In this document: positions 44,383 to 54,249 of the stretch, piece by piece
Layout: every line of letters starts with the position of its first letter
How positions within the stretch are numbered: the stretch's first letter is position 1
From: Halopenitus persicus
GTDB lineage: Archaea > Halobacteriota > Halobacteria > Halobacteriales > Haloferacaceae
Assembly: GCF_900107205.1 (NCBI RefSeq)
Contig: NZ_FNPC01000002.1
Coordinates: 248,001-312,000 of the forward strand
Direction: 5' to 3'
DNA length: 64,000 nucleotides
Program-made: the position numbers and the translations under genes
The notes under the pieces: model-generated
What the model saw: the letters and a program-made list of their open reading frames with translations, nothing else
Databases searched by the model: none
What the model was told of the DNA's origin: nothing

Positions 44383-44961
44383 ATGAGTTTGGACACCGTC
44401 GTTGAGGATATCCGAGAAGAGGCCCGCGCGCGTGCGGAGGAGATCCGCGAGGAGGCCGACGCGGAGGCCGAGGAGATCATCGCCGAGGCCGAGGCCGACG
44501 CCGACCGGATCCGCGAGCAGAAGCTCGCGGAGGTCGAACGCCAGATCGAGCGGGAGCGCGAGCAGACGCTCTCGTCGGCCAAGCTCGAGGCCAAACAGGA
44601 GCGGCTCGGCGCCCGCCGCGACGTCCTGGAGGACGTCCGTGCGGACGTCGAGGCGGCGATCGCCGACCTCGATGACGACCGTCGGCGCGAGCTCACCGAG
44701 ACGCTGCTCGAGGCCACCCTCGCGGAGTTCGACGACGACGCTGACGTCGTCGTCGCCACCCGCGAGGCGGATCTCGACCTCCTCGAGGAGCTTCTCGAGG
44801 ACCGCGACGCCGAGGTCGGCGACCCGGTCGACTGCCTCGGCGGCGTCGTCGGCGAGAGCGACTCCTCCCGCGTTCGCGTGAACAACACCTTCGACTCCGT
44901 CCTGGAGGACGTCTGGGACGACGAGCTCAAGAACCTCTCGGAGCGACTGTTCGACCAATGA
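44383..44961 (+). CDS. atpE: A-type ATP synthase subunit E
   Basis: This 192-residue peripheral-stalk subunit has an N-terminal coiled coil (DIREEARARAEEIREEADAE), pairing with subunit H, and a C-terminal globular head (VGDPVDCLGGVVGESDSSRV, NTFDSVLEDVWDDELKNL) that contacts subunit B. It overlaps atpC by ATGA at 44958-44961. Confidence 0.93.
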   Translation: MSLDTVVEDIREEARARAEEIREEADAEAEEIIAEAEADADRIREQKLAEVERQIEREREQTLSSAKLEAKQERLGARRDVLEDVRADVEAAIADLDDDRRRELTETLLEATLAEFDDDADVVVATREADLDLLEELLEDRDAEVGDPVDCLGGVVGESDSSRVRVNNTFDSVLEDVWDDELKNLSERLFDQ

Positions 44962-46004
44962 GTGCCGTCGGCAGCTCGAACCCGGAGTACGTCGTGGCGA
45001 GGGTTCGCGCCCGCCGCGGCAAGCTGTACAGCGACGAGGAGTATCGCAAGCTCACCCGGATGGGGCCCGCCGAGATCGCCCGCTTCATGGAGGAATCGAC
45101 CTACGAGGCGGAGATCAACGCGCTCGGGAGCCGCCACGGCGGCGTCGACCTGATCGAGTACGCCCTGAACCGCAACCTCGCCAAGCAGTTCGAAGGCATC
45201 CTCGACTGGAGCGAGGGGCGCCTCTACGACCTGATCGCCCGATATCTCCGGAAGTTCGACGCGCGAAACGTCAAGACCGTCATTCGGGGCATCTACGTCG
45301 ACGCGTCGACCGAGGAGATCGAGGTCGACCTCATCCGCGCCGGCGAGTTCGACGACCGGCGCATCCGGCGTCTCCTCGAGGCGGAGTCGATCGAGGGCGT
45401 CATCGAGGTCCTCGACGATACCATCTACGGCCCGGCCCTCGAGGAGGCCTACCCGGCCTACGAGGAGTCGGGCATTCTCGTCCCGCTCGAGAACGCGGTC
45501 GACCGGACGTTCTACGACCACCTGCTTTCGGAGCTCGGCCGCGACGAGCCGACCCGCCAGTACGAGTCGTTCCTGACGGCCGAGATCGACTTCCGGAACG
45601 CCCGGAACGCGCTTCGGCTCGCCCGGTCGGGCGCCGACATCGACCCGGCCGAGTACTTCATCGAGGGCGGCGACCTCTTCACCCGCGACACGCTCGCCCG
45701 ACTCGCCCGGAACCTGGACGAGCTCGTCGAGTACATCGCCGAGAGCCAGTACGCCGACGACCTCGGGCCCGCGCTGCGTGAGCTCGAGGAGGCCGACAGC
45801 CTGATCGCGTTCGAGCACGCGACCGACGCGGCGCTTTTGGCCTACGGCGACCAGCTCGGGACGATCCACCCCGTCTCGGTGACGCCGGTCATCTCCTACA
45901 TCCTCGCCAAGGAGCGCGAGGTCCAGAACATTCGGGCGATCGCCCGCGGGAAGGAAGCCGGCCTGAGCGACGCCGAGATCGAGGAGGAACTGGTGATACT
46001 ATGA
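44958..46004 (+). CDS. atpC: A-type ATP synthase subunit C
   Basis: This 348-residue V/A-type subunit C (d-subunit homologue) caps the c ring and couples it to the central stalk. Motifs include YVVARVRARRGKLYSDEEYRK-like start and ILAKEREVQNIRAIARGKEAG near the end, the family signature. It overlaps both neighbours by ATGA, so it is translated in a coupled string E-C-F. Confidence 0.94.
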   Translation: MSAVGSSNPEYVVARVRARRGKLYSDEEYRKLTRMGPAEIARFMEESTYEAEINALGSRHGGVDLIEYALNRNLAKQFEGILDWSEGRLYDLIARYLRKFDARNVKTVIRGIYVDASTEEIEVDLIRAGEFDDRRIRRLLEAESIEGVIEVLDDTIYGPALEEAYPAYEESGILVPLENAVDRTFYDHLLSELGRDEPTRQYESFLTAEIDFRNARNALRLARSGADIDPAEYFIEGGDLFTRDTLARLARNLDELVEYIAESQYADDLGPALRELEEADSLIAFEHATDAALLAYGDQLGTIHPVSVTPVISYILAKEREVQNIRAIARGKEAGLSDAEIEEELVIL

Positions 46005-46330
46005 GCCAGGAGATCGCCGTCATCGGCAGCCCCGAGTTCACGACGGGATTCCGTCTGGCCGGCGTCCGGACCTTCGAGAACGTGCCGGACGACCGGAAGG
46101 ACGAGGAGCTCGACGACGCGGTCGAACGAACGCTCGAGGACGAGGGGGTCGGCATCATCGTGATGCACGAGGAGGACCTCTCGCACCTCTCGCGTGGCGT
46201 TCGCGAGCGCGTCGAGGGAAGCATCGAGCCCGTCTTAGTCACGCTCGGCGCATCGGGCGCCGGCGGGGGCGGGCTGCGCGACCAGATCAAACGAGCCATC
46301 GGGATCGACCTGATGGAGGAGGACGACTAA
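46001..46330 (+). CDS. atpF: A-type ATP synthase subunit F
   Basis: This 109-residue central-stalk subunit has the family motifs [28 protein letters not shown] and the flexible C-terminal [17 protein letters not shown]. It sits in the rotor with subunit D. It overlaps atpC (ATGA) and is 1 nt from atpA. Confidence 0.94.
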   Translation: MSQEIAVIGSPEFTTGFRLAGVRTFENVPDDRKDEELDDAVERTLEDEGVGIIVMHEEDLSHLSRGVRERVEGSIEPVLVTLGASGAGGGGLRDQIKRAIGIDLMEEDD

Positions 46331-46331
46331 T

Positions 46332-48104
46332 ATGAGCAAAGCAGAATCCACGGAGACCACCGACAACGGTGTCATCCAGAGCGTGAGCGGTCCGGTCGTG
46401 AGCGCCCGCGACCTCGACGCCCGCATGAACGACGTCGTCTACGTCGGCGACGAAGGACTCATGGGGGAAGTGATCGAGATCGAGGGCAACGTCACGACCA
46501 TTCAGGTGTACGAAGAGACCTCCGGCGTCGGCCCCGGCGAACCCGTCGAGAACACGGGCGAGCCGCTGTCGGTCGACCTGGGTCCGGGAATGCTCGACGC
46601 CATCTACGACGGCGTCCAGCGTCCCCTGGACGTGCTGGAGGGGAAGATGGACAGCCCCTACCTCGACCGCGGGGTCGACGCACCCGGCATCGACCTCGAG
46701 GAGGAGTGGGGATTCGAGCCGACCGTCGACGAGGGCGACGAGGTCGGCCGCGGCGACGTCGTCGGCGTCGTCGAGGAGACGGTCACCATCGACCACAAGG
46801 TGATGGTGCCGCCGGACGCCCTCGAGGCGGACGAGACCGCCGAGGTCGTCGCGATCGAGTCCGGCTCCTTCGACGTGACCGAGACCGTCGCGGAGCTGTC
46901 GAACGGCGTCGAGGTCACGATGCGCCAGGAGTGGCCGGTTCGTGAGGCCCGGCCGACCGTCGAGAAGCGCACGCCCCGACAGCCGCTCGTCTCGGGTCAG
47001 CGCATCCTCGACGGCCTGTTCCCGATCGCGAAGGGCGGTACGGCAGCGATTCCGGGGCCGTTCGGATCCGGAAAGACGGTCACCCAGCACCAGCTCGCCA
47101 AGTACGCCGACGCGGACATCATCGTCTACGTCGGCTGCGGCGAGCGGGGCAACGAGATGACCGAGGTCATCGAGGACTTCCCCGAGCTGGAGGACCCGGC
47201 CAACGGCAACCCGCTGATGGCCCGGACGTCGCTCATCGCCAACACGTCGAACATGCCCGTCGCGGCGCGTGAGTCCTGCATCTACACGGGCATCACGATC
47301 GCTGAGTACTACCGCGATATGGGCTACGACGTCGCGCTGATGGCCGACTCCACCTCGCGGTGGGCGGAGGCGATGCGCGAGATCTCCTCCCGGCTCGAGG
47401 AGATGCCCGGCGAGGAGGGGTACCCCGCATACCTCGCCGCCCGGCTCGCGCAGTTCTACGAGCGCGCCGGCTACTTCGAGAACATCAACGGGACCGAAGG
47501 GTCCGTCTCCGCGATCGGCGCGGTGAGTCCCCCTGGCGGCGACTTCTCCGAGCCGGTCACCCAGAACACGCTGCGCATCGTGAAGACGTTCTGGGCGCTC
47601 GACGCGGACCTGGCGGAGCGTCGTCACTTCCCGTCGATCAACTGGAACGAGTCCTACTCGCTGTACAAGGACCAGCTCGACCCCTGGTTCCAGGAGGAGG
47701 TCGCCGAGGACTGGCCTGACAAGCGCCAGTGGGCGGTCGACGTCCTCGACGAGGAGACCGAGCTGCAGGAGATCGTCCAGCTCGTCGGCAAGGACGCGCT
47801 GCCGGAGGACCAGCAGCTGACCCTCGAGGTCGCGCGCTACCTCCGCGAGGCGTACCTCCAGCAGAACGCCTTCCACCCGGTCGACACCTACTGTCCGCCG
47901 GAGAAGACGTACCTCATGTTGACGACGATCGAGACGTTCAACGACGAGGCGTTCGCGGCGCTCGAGGCCGGCGTCCCGGTCGAGGAGATCATCGACATCG
48001 ACGCCGCTCCGAAGATCAACCGGATCGGCGTCCAGGAGGACTACGAGGAGTACGTCGCGGATCTCAAAGCCGAGATCACCGAGGAACTCCGGAGTCTCTA
48101 CTAA
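46332..48104 (+). CDS. atpA: A-type ATP synthase catalytic subunit A
   Basis: This 590-residue catalytic subunit has the P-loop [12 protein letters not shown] near residue 240, the non-homologous A-type insert (about 115-190), the catalytic [10 protein letters not shown] and the adenine pocket region [19 protein letters not shown]. It hydrolyses or makes ATP at the A/B interface. No intein is present. It is separated from atpB by 2 nt. Confidence 0.97.
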   Translation: MSKAESTETTDNGVIQSVSGPVVSARDLDARMNDVVYVGDEGLMGEVIEIEGNVTTIQVYEETSGVGPGEPVENTGEPLSVDLGPGMLDAIYDGVQRPLDVLEGKMDSPYLDRGVDAPGIDLEEEWGFEPTVDEGDEVGRGDVVGVVEETVTIDHKVMVPPDALEADETAEVVAIESGSFDVTETVAELSNGVEVTMRQEWPVREARPTVEKRTPRQPLVSGQRILDGLFPIAKGGTAAIPGPFGSGKTVTQHQLAKYADADIIVYVGCGERGNEMTEVIEDFPELEDPANGNPLMARTSLIANTSNMPVAARESCIYTGITIAEYYRDMGYDVALMADSTSRWAEAMREISSRLEEMPGEEGYPAYLAARLAQFYERAGYFENINGTEGSVSAIGAVSPPGGDFSEPVTQNTLRIVKTFWALDADLAERRHFPSINWNESYSLYKDQLDPWFQEEVAEDWPDKRQWAVDVLDEETELQEIVQLVGKDALPEDQQLTLEVARYLREAYLQQNAFHPVDTYCPPEKTYLMLTTIETFNDEAFAALEAGVPVEEIIDIDAAPKINRIGVQEDYEEYVADLKAEITEELRSLY

Positions 48105-48106
48105 CA

Positions 48107-49528
48107 ATGAAAGAGTACCAAACCATCACCGAGATCAGCGGCCCGCTGGTGTACGCCGAGGTCGACGAGGCGATCGGGTACGACGAGATCGTCGAGATCG
48201 AGACGGCCCAGGGCGACACCCTGCGCGGCCAGGTGCTCGAATCCTCGGAGGGCCTCGTGGCCATCCAGGTGTTCGAGGGCACCAGCGGCATCGACCAGAA
48301 CGCGTCGGTTCGCTTCCTCGGCGAGACGATGAAGATGCCCGTCACCGAGGACCTCCTCGGGCGAGTGCTCGACGGGTCGGGCCGGCCGATCGACGGCGGC
48401 CCGGAGATCGTCCCCGACGAGCGACAGGACATCGTCGGCGCGGCGATCAACCCCTACTCCCGGGAGTATCCCGAGGAGTTCATCGAGACCGGCGTCTCCG
48501 CCATCGACGGGATGAACACGCTCGTCCGCGGCCAGAAGCTGCCGATCTTCTCCAGCTCCGGACAGCCGCACAGCGAGCTGGCGATGCAGATCGCGCGGCA
48601 GGCGAGCGTGCCGGAGGAAGAGGAGTCCGGTGACGGCGAGGGATCCGAGTTCGCCGTCATCTTCGGCGCGATGGGGATCACCCAGGAGGAGGCCAACGAG
48701 TTCATGCAGGACTTCGAGCGCACCGGCGCGCTCGAGCGGTCGGTCGTCTTCATGAACCTCGCGGACGACCCCGCCGTCGAACGGACGGTCACTCCGCGGA
48801 TGGTCCTGACGACGGCCGAGTACCTCGCCTTCGAGAAGGACTACCACGTCCTCGTCATCCTGACGGACATGACCAACTACTGCGAGGCGCTCCGCGAGAT
48901 CGGCGCGGCCCGCGAGGAGGTTCCGGGCCGGCGTGGCTATCCCGGATACATGTACACCGACCTGGCGCAGCTCTACGAGCGCGCCGGCCGGATCGAGGGC
49001 CGTGAGGGATCGGTCACGCAGATCCCGATCCTCACGATGCCGGGCGACGACGACACCCACCCGATCCCGGACCTGACCGGCTACATCACCGAGGGCCAGA
49101 TCTACGTCGACCCCGACCTCAACAGCCAGGGGCTCCAACCCCCGGTGAACGTCCTGCCCAGCCTCTCGCGGCTGATGGACGACGGCATCGGCGAGGGACT
49201 CACCCGCGAGGACCACGGCGACGTCTCCGACCAGATGTACGCCGCCTACGCGGAGGGCGAGGACCTCCGCGATCTGGTGAACATCGTCGGTCGCGAGGCG
49301 CTCTCGGAGCGTGACAACAAGTACCTCGACTTCGCGGACGCCTTCGAGACGGAGTTCGTCGACCAGGGCTTCGACCAGAACCGCGATCTCGAGGAGACGC
49401 TGGAGATCGGCTGGGACCTCCTCTCGATGCTGCCGAAGGAGGAGCTCAACCGCGTCGACGAGGAGTTCATCGAGACGTACTACCGCGAGGACGACTCCGA
49501 GCGAAAGATCGTCGAAGCGGCCGACTGA
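48107..49528 (+). CDS. atpB: A-type ATP synthase subunit B
   Basis: This 473-residue nucleotide-binding but non-catalytic subunit lacks a P-loop, with [20 protein letters not shown] in the equivalent place. A short acidic insert ([12 protein letters not shown]) follows. The [28 protein letters not shown] region is conserved. The start [19 protein letters not shown] at 48107 comes 2 nt after the atpA stop. Confidence 0.96.
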   Translation: MKEYQTITEISGPLVYAEVDEAIGYDEIVEIETAQGDTLRGQVLESSEGLVAIQVFEGTSGIDQNASVRFLGETMKMPVTEDLLGRVLDGSGRPIDGGPEIVPDERQDIVGAAINPYSREYPEEFIETGVSAIDGMNTLVRGQKLPIFSSSGQPHSELAMQIARQASVPEEEESGDGEGSEFAVIFGAMGITQEEANEFMQDFERTGALERSVVFMNLADDPAVERTVTPRMVLTTAEYLAFEKDYHVLVILTDMTNYCEALREIGAAREEVPGRRGYPGYMYTDLAQLYERAGRIEGREGSVTQIPILTMPGDDDTHPIPDLTGYITEGQIYVDPDLNSQGLQPPVNVLPSLSRLMDDGIGEGLTREDHGDVSDQMYAAYAEGEDLRDLVNIVGREALSERDNKYLDFADAFETEFVDQGFDQNRDLEETLEIGWDLLSMLPKEELNRVDEEFIETYYREDDSERKIVEAAD

Positions 49529-49690
49529 TACCGTCGACCGCCACGTTTTCCCGGTTCCGATCGGTTCCGTTGCACGACCGGCGGCGCGAGACGTCCCGTT
49601 CGGGCCTCCTCGTGCTGGCGTTCGATCCGTGCCGCTACGGCCCGAACAGACAACTATTAACCTCCTCCGGAAGCTACGATCCGCCAACAG
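49529..49690. other. Gap between atpB and atpD
   Basis: This 162-nt spacer has no gene. It carries a short T-tract after atpB (GTTTTCC, near 49545) and AACTATTAACC near 49655, which could serve as a weak promoter element for atpD. Confidence 0.35.
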
Positions 49691-50368
49691 ATGGCCAAGG
49701 ACGTCAAACCCACTCGGAAGAACCTGATGGCGATCGAGGATCGCATCGAGCTCTCCGAGCGGGGCCACGACACCCTCGAACAGAAGCGGGACGGCCTCAT
49801 CATGGAGTTCATGGACATCCTCGACCAGGCGCAGGACGTCCGCTCCGATCTGAGCGACGACTACGAGACCGCCCAGCGCAAGATCGATATGGCGCGCGCC
49901 ATGGAGGGCGACGTGGCGGTTCGCGGCGCGGCGGCGGCGCTGAAGGAGCACCCCGAGATCACGACCCAGTCGAAGAACATTATGGGCGTCGTGGTGCCCC
50001 AGATCGAGTCCTCGAAGGTCAAGAAGTCGCTCGACGAGCGCGGCTACGGCCTGCTCGGCTCCTCGGCGCGGATCGACGAGGCGGCCGACGCCTACGAGGA
50101 GCTGCTCGAGACGATCATCCTCGCCGCCGAGGTCGAGACGGCGATGAAGAAGATGCTCGAGGAGATCGAGACGACCAAGCGCCGCGTCAACGCCCTCGAG
50201 TTCACCCTGCTCCCGCAGCTCTACGAGAACCAGGAGTACATCGAGCAGAAGCTCGAGGAACAGGAGCGCGAGGAGATCTTCCGCCTCAAGAAGATCAAGG
50301 CGAAAAAGGAGGAAGAGGAGGAGGAAGCCGAGGCCGCCGCGGAGGCCGAGGCCGTCTCCGCGGACTGA
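49691..50368 (+). CDS. atpD: A-type ATP synthase subunit D
   Basis: This 225-residue central-shaft subunit has two long antiparallel coiled-coil helices ([19 protein letters not shown]-like start; [20 protein letters not shown] near the end). The last 20 residues are Glu/Ala-rich. It is the last gene of the cluster, followed by T-tracts at 50377-50381 and 50405-50409. Confidence 0.94.
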   Translation: MAKDVKPTRKNLMAIEDRIELSERGHDTLEQKRDGLIMEFMDILDQAQDVRSDLSDDYETAQRKIDMARAMEGDVAVRGAAAALKEHPEITTQSKNIMGVVVPQIESSKVKKSLDERGYGLLGSSARIDEAADAYEELLETIILAAEVETAMKKMLEEIETTKRRVNALEFTLLPQLYENQEYIEQKLEEQEREEIFRLKKIKAKKEEEEEEAEAAAEAEAVSAD

Positions 50369-50374
50369 GACTCC

Positions 50375-50410
50375 CGTTTTTCCCGGTCACGGGTTCCGTT
50401 CTCGTTTTTC
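50375..50410 (+). terminator. T-tract terminator after the ATP synthase operon
   Basis: Two runs of five T residues (50377-50381, 50405-50409), each preceded by a C/G-rich stretch, follow the atpD stop. Oligo-T tracts are typical haloarchaeal termination signals. Confidence 0.5.
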
Positions 50411-50469
50411 CTTCCGCATCCGACCTCGATGTCGCGTCCTTTTACCGTCGCTCGGTTCCAACGCCCGCC

Positions 50470-50850
50470 ATGTCCTGTCCCGATTGCGGGAGCGATCGCG
50501 TCGCGCTGCGGGTTCCCGTCGACCTGCGTGACCACGCCGGGTCGGAGACGGTCGCGGTTTGTCGGGGCTGTCTCCGCGTCCAGCCAGCCGACGCTGATAC
50601 CGCCGACCCGGGCACCCCGGCCGACGTCGACGAGGCGATCCCCGACGGCGAGGGCGGGGTGGCGTTCCTGCTCGCCTGCGGAAAGCTCGGATCGCTGGCC
50701 CTCAACCGGTCGGCGATCGTCGAGCTGTTCGAGTACGCCGAAGACGCGGGCGTCGACGTCTACCTGACGCTCGACCGGCTGGCGGAAACGGTTCAAAAAC
50801 CCCACTTCGACGTGTCGAGACGACTCGAACAGGTTGACGAGTTTCTCTAG
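50470..50850 (+). CDS. Zinc-ribbon protein of unknown function (DUF6276-like)
   Basis: This 126-residue protein has two CxxC pairs (MSCPDCGS and CRGCLRVQP) forming a zinc ribbon. An acidic linker and a C-terminal helical part follow (VAFLLACGKLGSLALN, DVYLTLDRLAETVQKPHFDV). I believe it belongs to the haloarchaeal DUF6276 family, without known function. The ATG at 50470 is the first in the region after the operon terminator. The last codons and stop are inside a 15-bp duplication shared with the convergent aRF1 stop region. Confidence 0.75.
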   Translation: MSCPDCGSDRVALRVPVDLRDHAGSETVAVCRGCLRVQPADADTADPGTPADVDEAIPDGEGGVAFLLACGKLGSLALNRSAIVELFEYAEDAGVDVYLTLDRLAETVQKPHFDVSRRLEQVDEFL

Positions 50851-50871
50851 CCGCCCGACGAGTTTCTCTAG
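50836..50871. repeat. 15-bp direct repeat spanning two convergent stop codons
   Basis: GACGAGTTTCTCTAG occurs at 50836-50850 and again at 50857-50871. The first copy ends in the stop of the zinc-ribbon gene; the second contains the reverse complement of the aRF1 stop. Confidence 0.9.
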
Positions 50872-52118
50872 ACGCCGGTGGAGTACCGCAGGAGGCCGGC
50901 GATCCCGCCGAAGGCGTCGAGCAGCTGCTCGCCCTTCTCGAAGTCGGTGGAGATGAACTTGGTCTCGGTGCCGCGCTGTTCGGCGATCGCCATCAGATGC
51001 TCGATGACGTCCTCGCGCTCCTGGACCGCCGCCTCCTCGCCGCACTCGGCGCACTCGTGGTCCGGCGTCGAGTGGCGGCTGTCGACCACCTCGTACTCCT
51101 CGTGGCCGTTGGGGCACTCGTAGACCACGACGTCCGAGCGGAGGTCCTCCGAGAGGAGCAGTCGATCGACGGAGCCCATGATCAGGTTCCGGCGGGTCTG
51201 CTCGAAGCCGTAGGTCGCCTTCTCGCCGGTGTGAAGGTTCTCGAAGAATTCCTCCATCTGGTTTTTGTCGTCGACGATCGCCTGGTCGGCCAGCGCCTCC
51301 TGGCCGGCGTCGACGAGGTCGTAGAGGCCGGACTCGTCGGTGTAGGAGACGTCGAACTTGCCCAGCACCGTGTCCTGCAGCTCGTGGTGGAGGTAGTCGC
51401 CGTCGAGGAACTCGTCCTTCGTCGGGGAGGGGCCGCCGACGAGGATGCCGTCCAGCTCGTGGCGCTTCGGGACGAACAGGTCGTTCGCCATCTCCGCGAC
51501 CTCCTGGTAGAAGTTGTCGATCGCCTCCAGCCGCAGGCGGGCGAACCGCTGTGCGGACTGGCCGCCCTTCCGCTGCTTGCCCGGCACGAGCGAGGAGGCG
51601 GACTTGACGGGCTCGACGCGTTTGCCCTTGAGCCAGCCGACGTTGGCCTCCCGGCGGTCGAGCACGATGAGCCCGAACAGGCCCTTGTCCGCGAGCATGT
51701 GCTCGAGCGGCTCGGTGAGGAAGTTCGAGTCACAGTGGTAGCGGAACGACTCGATCGGGTCCGGGGGAGACTCGAGCGTCTTCGTGACCATCTCCGTTCG
51801 GCCGCCGCCGGAGTCGACGGCTCCCGAGAAGATGACCATCCCGTTCTCTGGCGGGTAGGTGTCGTAATACCGCAGACGGTCCTTGATGCTGGTCAGGGCG
51901 TCCTGGACGTTCGTCCGGGTCTGTTTGGACTTGATGTTCGACGCCTCGCTGTGTTCCTGGGTCACGTGGGCGACGACGTCGGCGATCTGTTTGTCCTCGG
52001 GGATGTAGATCGTGACGAGCTGCGTGCCGGAGCCCTCGTAGTCCTGGAGCTCCTCGATGACCTTGCGGAACTCGTACTTCCGCCGGTCCTCGGTCGTCCC
52101 CTCCGTCTCGGTACTCAT
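50868..52118 (-). CDS. prf1: Peptide chain release factor aRF1
   Basis: This 416-residue archaeal/eukaryal-type release factor recognises all three stop codons and triggers peptide release. The decoding motif NIKS (EASNIKSKQTR) and the catalytic GGQ (GKQRKGGQSAQRF) are intact. The C-terminal minidomain has Cys/His clusters (YECPNGHEEYE, DHECAECGEEA). The length is normal. It is convergent with the zinc-ribbon gene, with 17 nt between stops. Confidence 0.97.
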   Translation of the reverse strand: MSTETEGTTEDRRKYEFRKVIEELQDYEGSGTQLVTIYIPEDKQIADVVAHVTQEHSEASNIKSKQTRTNVQDALTSIKDRLRYYDTYPPENGMVIFSGAVDSGGGRTEMVTKTLESPPDPIESFRYHCDSNFLTEPLEHMLADKGLFGLIVLDRREANVGWLKGKRVEPVKSASSLVPGKQRKGGQSAQRFARLRLEAIDNFYQEVAEMANDLFVPKRHELDGILVGGPSPTKDEFLDGDYLHHELQDTVLGKFDVSYTDESGLYDLVDAGQEALADQAIVDDKNQMEEFFENLHTGEKATYGFEQTRRNLIMGSVDRLLLSEDLRSDVVVYECPNGHEEYEVVDSRHSTPDHECAECGEEAAVQEREDVIEHLMAIAEQRGTETKFISTDFEKGEQLLDAFGGIAGLLRYSTGV

Positions 52119-52223
52119 TGGGTAGTCATCGCCGCGCTGGCGGTAAGTATGCTTTGACCTGCCCGTTCGTGGGAGCGGCGCGTCCGCCGGCAGAAGCGGA
52201 ATCCGCCGGCGGAATCGGACGTG

Positions 52224-52577
52224 CTAGCCGAACCGGGACTCGAGTTCGTCCCGGAGGTCGTCGACGTCGAGGTCCTTCACCGCCAGGAGGACCAGCAGGT
52301 GGTAGACGAGGTCGGCGCTCTCGGAGAGCAGCTCCGCGTCGTCGTCGTCCTTGGCCGCGAGGATCGTCTCCGTCGTCTCCTCGCCAAGCTTCTCCAGGAC
52401 CGCGTTCTCCCCCTTCTCGTGGGTGAACAGCGAGGCGGTGTAGGAACCCTCGGGCAGCTCGCGCTTCCGGTCCTCGATCGTCGCGCAGAGATCGTCGAGG
52501 ACGTCCGCGGTCGTCCCGTCGGTCGTCGCGTCGGCAGCCGTCCCGTTGGATTCGCTGCCCGCTGATTCGTCGCTCAT
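52224..52577 (-). CDS. hisE: Phosphoribosyl-ATP pyrophosphatase
   Basis: This 117-residue HisE hydrolyses phosphoribosyl-ATP to phosphoribosyl-AMP in histidine synthesis. Motifs: SYTASLFTHEKGENAVLEK-type start, LGEETTETILAAK and ESADLVYHLLVLLA. The N-terminal 22 residues are Ser/Asp/Thr low complexity. ATGA overlap with pdxT (52574-52577) fixes the start. Confidence 0.95.
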   Translation of the reverse strand: MSDESAGSESNGTAADATTDGTTADVLDDLCATIEDRKRELPEGSYTASLFTHEKGENAVLEKLGEETTETILAAKDDDDAELLSESADLVYHLLVLLAVKDLDVDDLRDELESRFG

Positions 52578-53167
52578 ACGGTCGCCGCCACCTCCGGGAA
52601 GAAGGCGAGGTCGTGGATCCGCGGGTCGTCGGTCAGCTCGGGATGGAACGAACAGCCGAGAATCGGTCCGTCGCGGACGAGCACGGGGCGGTCCTCCCAG
52701 CTCGCCAGCACCTCGACGCCATCGCCGACCGCGTCGATGAGCGGCGCGCGAATGAAGACCGCGTGGAACGGGTCCGCGAGCCCGTCGACCGCGAGCGGGG
52801 CCTCGAAGGAGTCGGCCTGTCGACCGAAGGCGTTCCGGTCCACGGTGGCGTCGATCAGTCCGAGCGTCTCGACGCGGTCGTCCTTGGCGTCCGCCGAGAG
52901 CACGATGAGTCCGGCACAGGTCGCGAGCACGGGCTTGTCGGCGGCCACGTGCTCGCGGATCTCCTCCGCGATCCCCTCGCGGCGGATCAGCCGCGAGATC
53001 GTCGTCGACTCCCCGCCCGGACACAGGAGGACGTCACACTCCGGAAGGAGTCCCGACTCCCGGATCTCGACGACTTCCGCCGACTCCCCGTGGGCCGTGG
53101 CCGCACGCCGGATCGCCGCGGCGTGTTCCGACACGTCGCCCTGCACGGCGAGGACGCCTGCTTTCAT
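52574..53167 (-). CDS. pdxT: Pyridoxal 5'-phosphate synthase glutaminase subunit
   Basis: This 197-residue class I glutaminase feeds ammonia to PdxS for PLP synthesis. The nucleophile is in LATCAGLIVL, the oxyanion/glutamine loop in CPGGESTTISRL and the catalytic His-Glu in GCSFHPELTDD. The start MKAGVLAVQGDVSEHAAAI at 53167 is the family N terminus. Coupled by ATGA to hisE; pdxS is not in the window. Confidence 0.96.
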   Translation of the reverse strand: MKAGVLAVQGDVSEHAAAIRRAATAHGESAEVVEIRESGLLPECDVLLCPGGESTTISRLIRREGIAEEIREHVAADKPVLATCAGLIVLSADAKDDRVETLGLIDATVDRNAFGRQADSFEAPLAVDGLADPFHAVFIRAPLIDAVGDGVEVLASWEDRPVLVRDGPILGCSFHPELTDDPRIHDLAFFPEVAATV

Positions 53168-53233
53168 ACCCGTCACTCCGCGTGCGGCTCCCAAAAAGGG
53201 CGCGTTCTCTCCCGCTCGGCTCGGTTCCGTGGA

Positions 53234-53395
53234 TCAGATAGTCAACGAGACGATCTGGACGAGGACGCCGAACAGGACCGCGAAGGCGATCACCGTTTTC
53301 GGGTCGATCCTGATCGCGTCCCGGCCCTCGGAGTCGAAATACCGGACTAGTCCCGCGCTGGACATCAGCCCGCCGGAGTTCTGACCGCTGCTCAT
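53234..53395 (-). CDS. Preprotein translocase Sec61-beta (SecG) subunit
   Basis: This 53-residue tail-anchored protein consists of a Gly/Ser-rich N terminus (MSSGQNSGGLMSSAGLVRYF), the conserved DSEGRDAIRIDPKT and a single C-terminal membrane helix (VIAFAVLFGVLVQIVSLTI). It is the small third subunit of the SecYE translocon. The start MSSGQNSGG at 53395 is preferred over an upstream in-frame ATG at 53416. Confidence 0.92.
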   Translation of the reverse strand: MSSGQNSGGLMSSAGLVRYFDSEGRDAIRIDPKTVIAFAVLFGVLVQIVSLTI

Positions 53396-53608
53396 ACCCC
53401 GACCTCCGGCTGCCACTCGCGTAAACGTTTCGACACAGGCCGGGACCGGTTCGACGCGGGTCGGAACCGTTTGACGCGGACCGGAACCGGTTCGACGCTG
53501 GTCCGACTCGACGCCGCGGGACCCGCCGGTCCGAACGGTCGACCGCCAACGGTGCTGCCGCGTGAGTAACCCTTATGCACGCGCCGACGCTATCATCCAT
53601 AGCGCATT
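53396..53608. other. Intergenic region with imperfect GGTTCGACGC-type repeats
   Basis: Imperfect repeats of about 20-22 nt (cores CGGAACCGTT and CGGAACCGGTT) lie at about 53440-53510, upstream of the divergent sec61-beta and thioredoxin genes. No gene is seen. Confidence 0.5.
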
Positions 53609-53884
53609 ATGACCGTTCGACTCCTCGATTTCCACGCCGACTGGTGCGGCCCGTGTAAGACCCAGGACCCGATCCTCGAAGAACTGCAGGAGGAGCTGGG
53701 GGACGCCTTCGAGCTACAGAAGATCGACGTCGACGAACAGCAGGACGTCGCCAACCAGTACCAGGTCCGGTCGCTGCCCACGCTCATCGTCGAGTCCGAC
53801 GACGGCGTCGTCGACCGGTTCGTCGGGGTCACCCAGAAGGAGGACCTCGAGGACGCCATCTCGCAGGCCGCCGCGGCCGCGTAA
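53609..53884 (+). CDS. Thioredoxin family protein
   Basis: This 91-residue thioredoxin has the redox site WCGPC (residues 12-16) and the cis-Pro in SLPTLIVES. It is shorter than the usual 105-110 residues because the first strand/helix is trimmed: the protein begins MTVRLLDFHADWCGPCK. It reduces disulfides in the cytoplasm, but its partners are unknown. The gene is divergent from the Sec61-beta gene. Confidence 0.92.
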   Translation: MTVRLLDFHADWCGPCKTQDPILEELQEELGDAFELQKIDVDEQQDVANQYQVRSLPTLIVESDDGVVDRFVGVTQKEDLEDAISQAAAAA

Positions 53885-53989
53885 TCGTTCACACGATCCG
53901 GAGCGTATCCCGACGGTCGTTTCTCGATTTCCCGCATCGGTCCCGAGTTACGTCTCCGGCTTCCCGGAGTTGCGTCTCCGTCTCGCAAG

Positions 53990-53996
53990 CTTTTAG
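53990..53996 (+). promoter_or_regulatory. TATA element of rpl40e
   Basis: CTTTTAG is centred about 27 nt upstream of the ATG at 54020. Confidence 0.55.
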
Positions 53997-54019
53997 CGCG
54001 TACCCGCGTATCGGCACGT

Positions 54020-54169
54020 ATGGCCAGTTTCGACGCCGCGAAGAAGCGAACGCTCGAGAAGCTCGTGTGTATGCGCTGTAACGCCCGCAACCCGAAGGAC
54101 GCCGACGAGTGTCGCAAGTGCGGATACAAGAACCTCCGTCCGAAGGCGACCGAGCGCCGCGCCGCCTAG
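54020..54169 (+). CDS. rpl40e: Ribosomal protein L40e
   Basis: This 49-residue basic protein begins [15 protein letters not shown] and ends [10 protein letters not shown]. It has a four-Cys zinc ribbon ([20 protein letters not shown]), the hallmark of eL40. The stand-alone form in archaea corresponds to the part fused to ubiquitin in eukaryotes. A TATA element 26 nt upstream makes the message leaderless. T-tracts at 54204-54207 and 54213-54217 follow. Confidence 0.96.
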   Translation: MASFDAAKKRTLEKLVCMRCNARNPKDADECRKCGYKNLRPKATERRAA

Positions 54170-54199
54170 CCGACGCGCGATCGCCGCGCAGCGCCACCA

Positions 54200-54218
54200 C
54201 CGCGTTTTCCCGTTTTTC
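54200..54218 (+). terminator. T-tract terminator after rpl40e
   Basis: GTTTTCCCGTTTTTC lies about 35 nt after the rpl40e stop, before the convergent end of the MBL gene. Confidence 0.45.
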
Positions 54219-54249
54219 TCCGCCGGAGTCGTCGGTCCCGGCCGATGCG

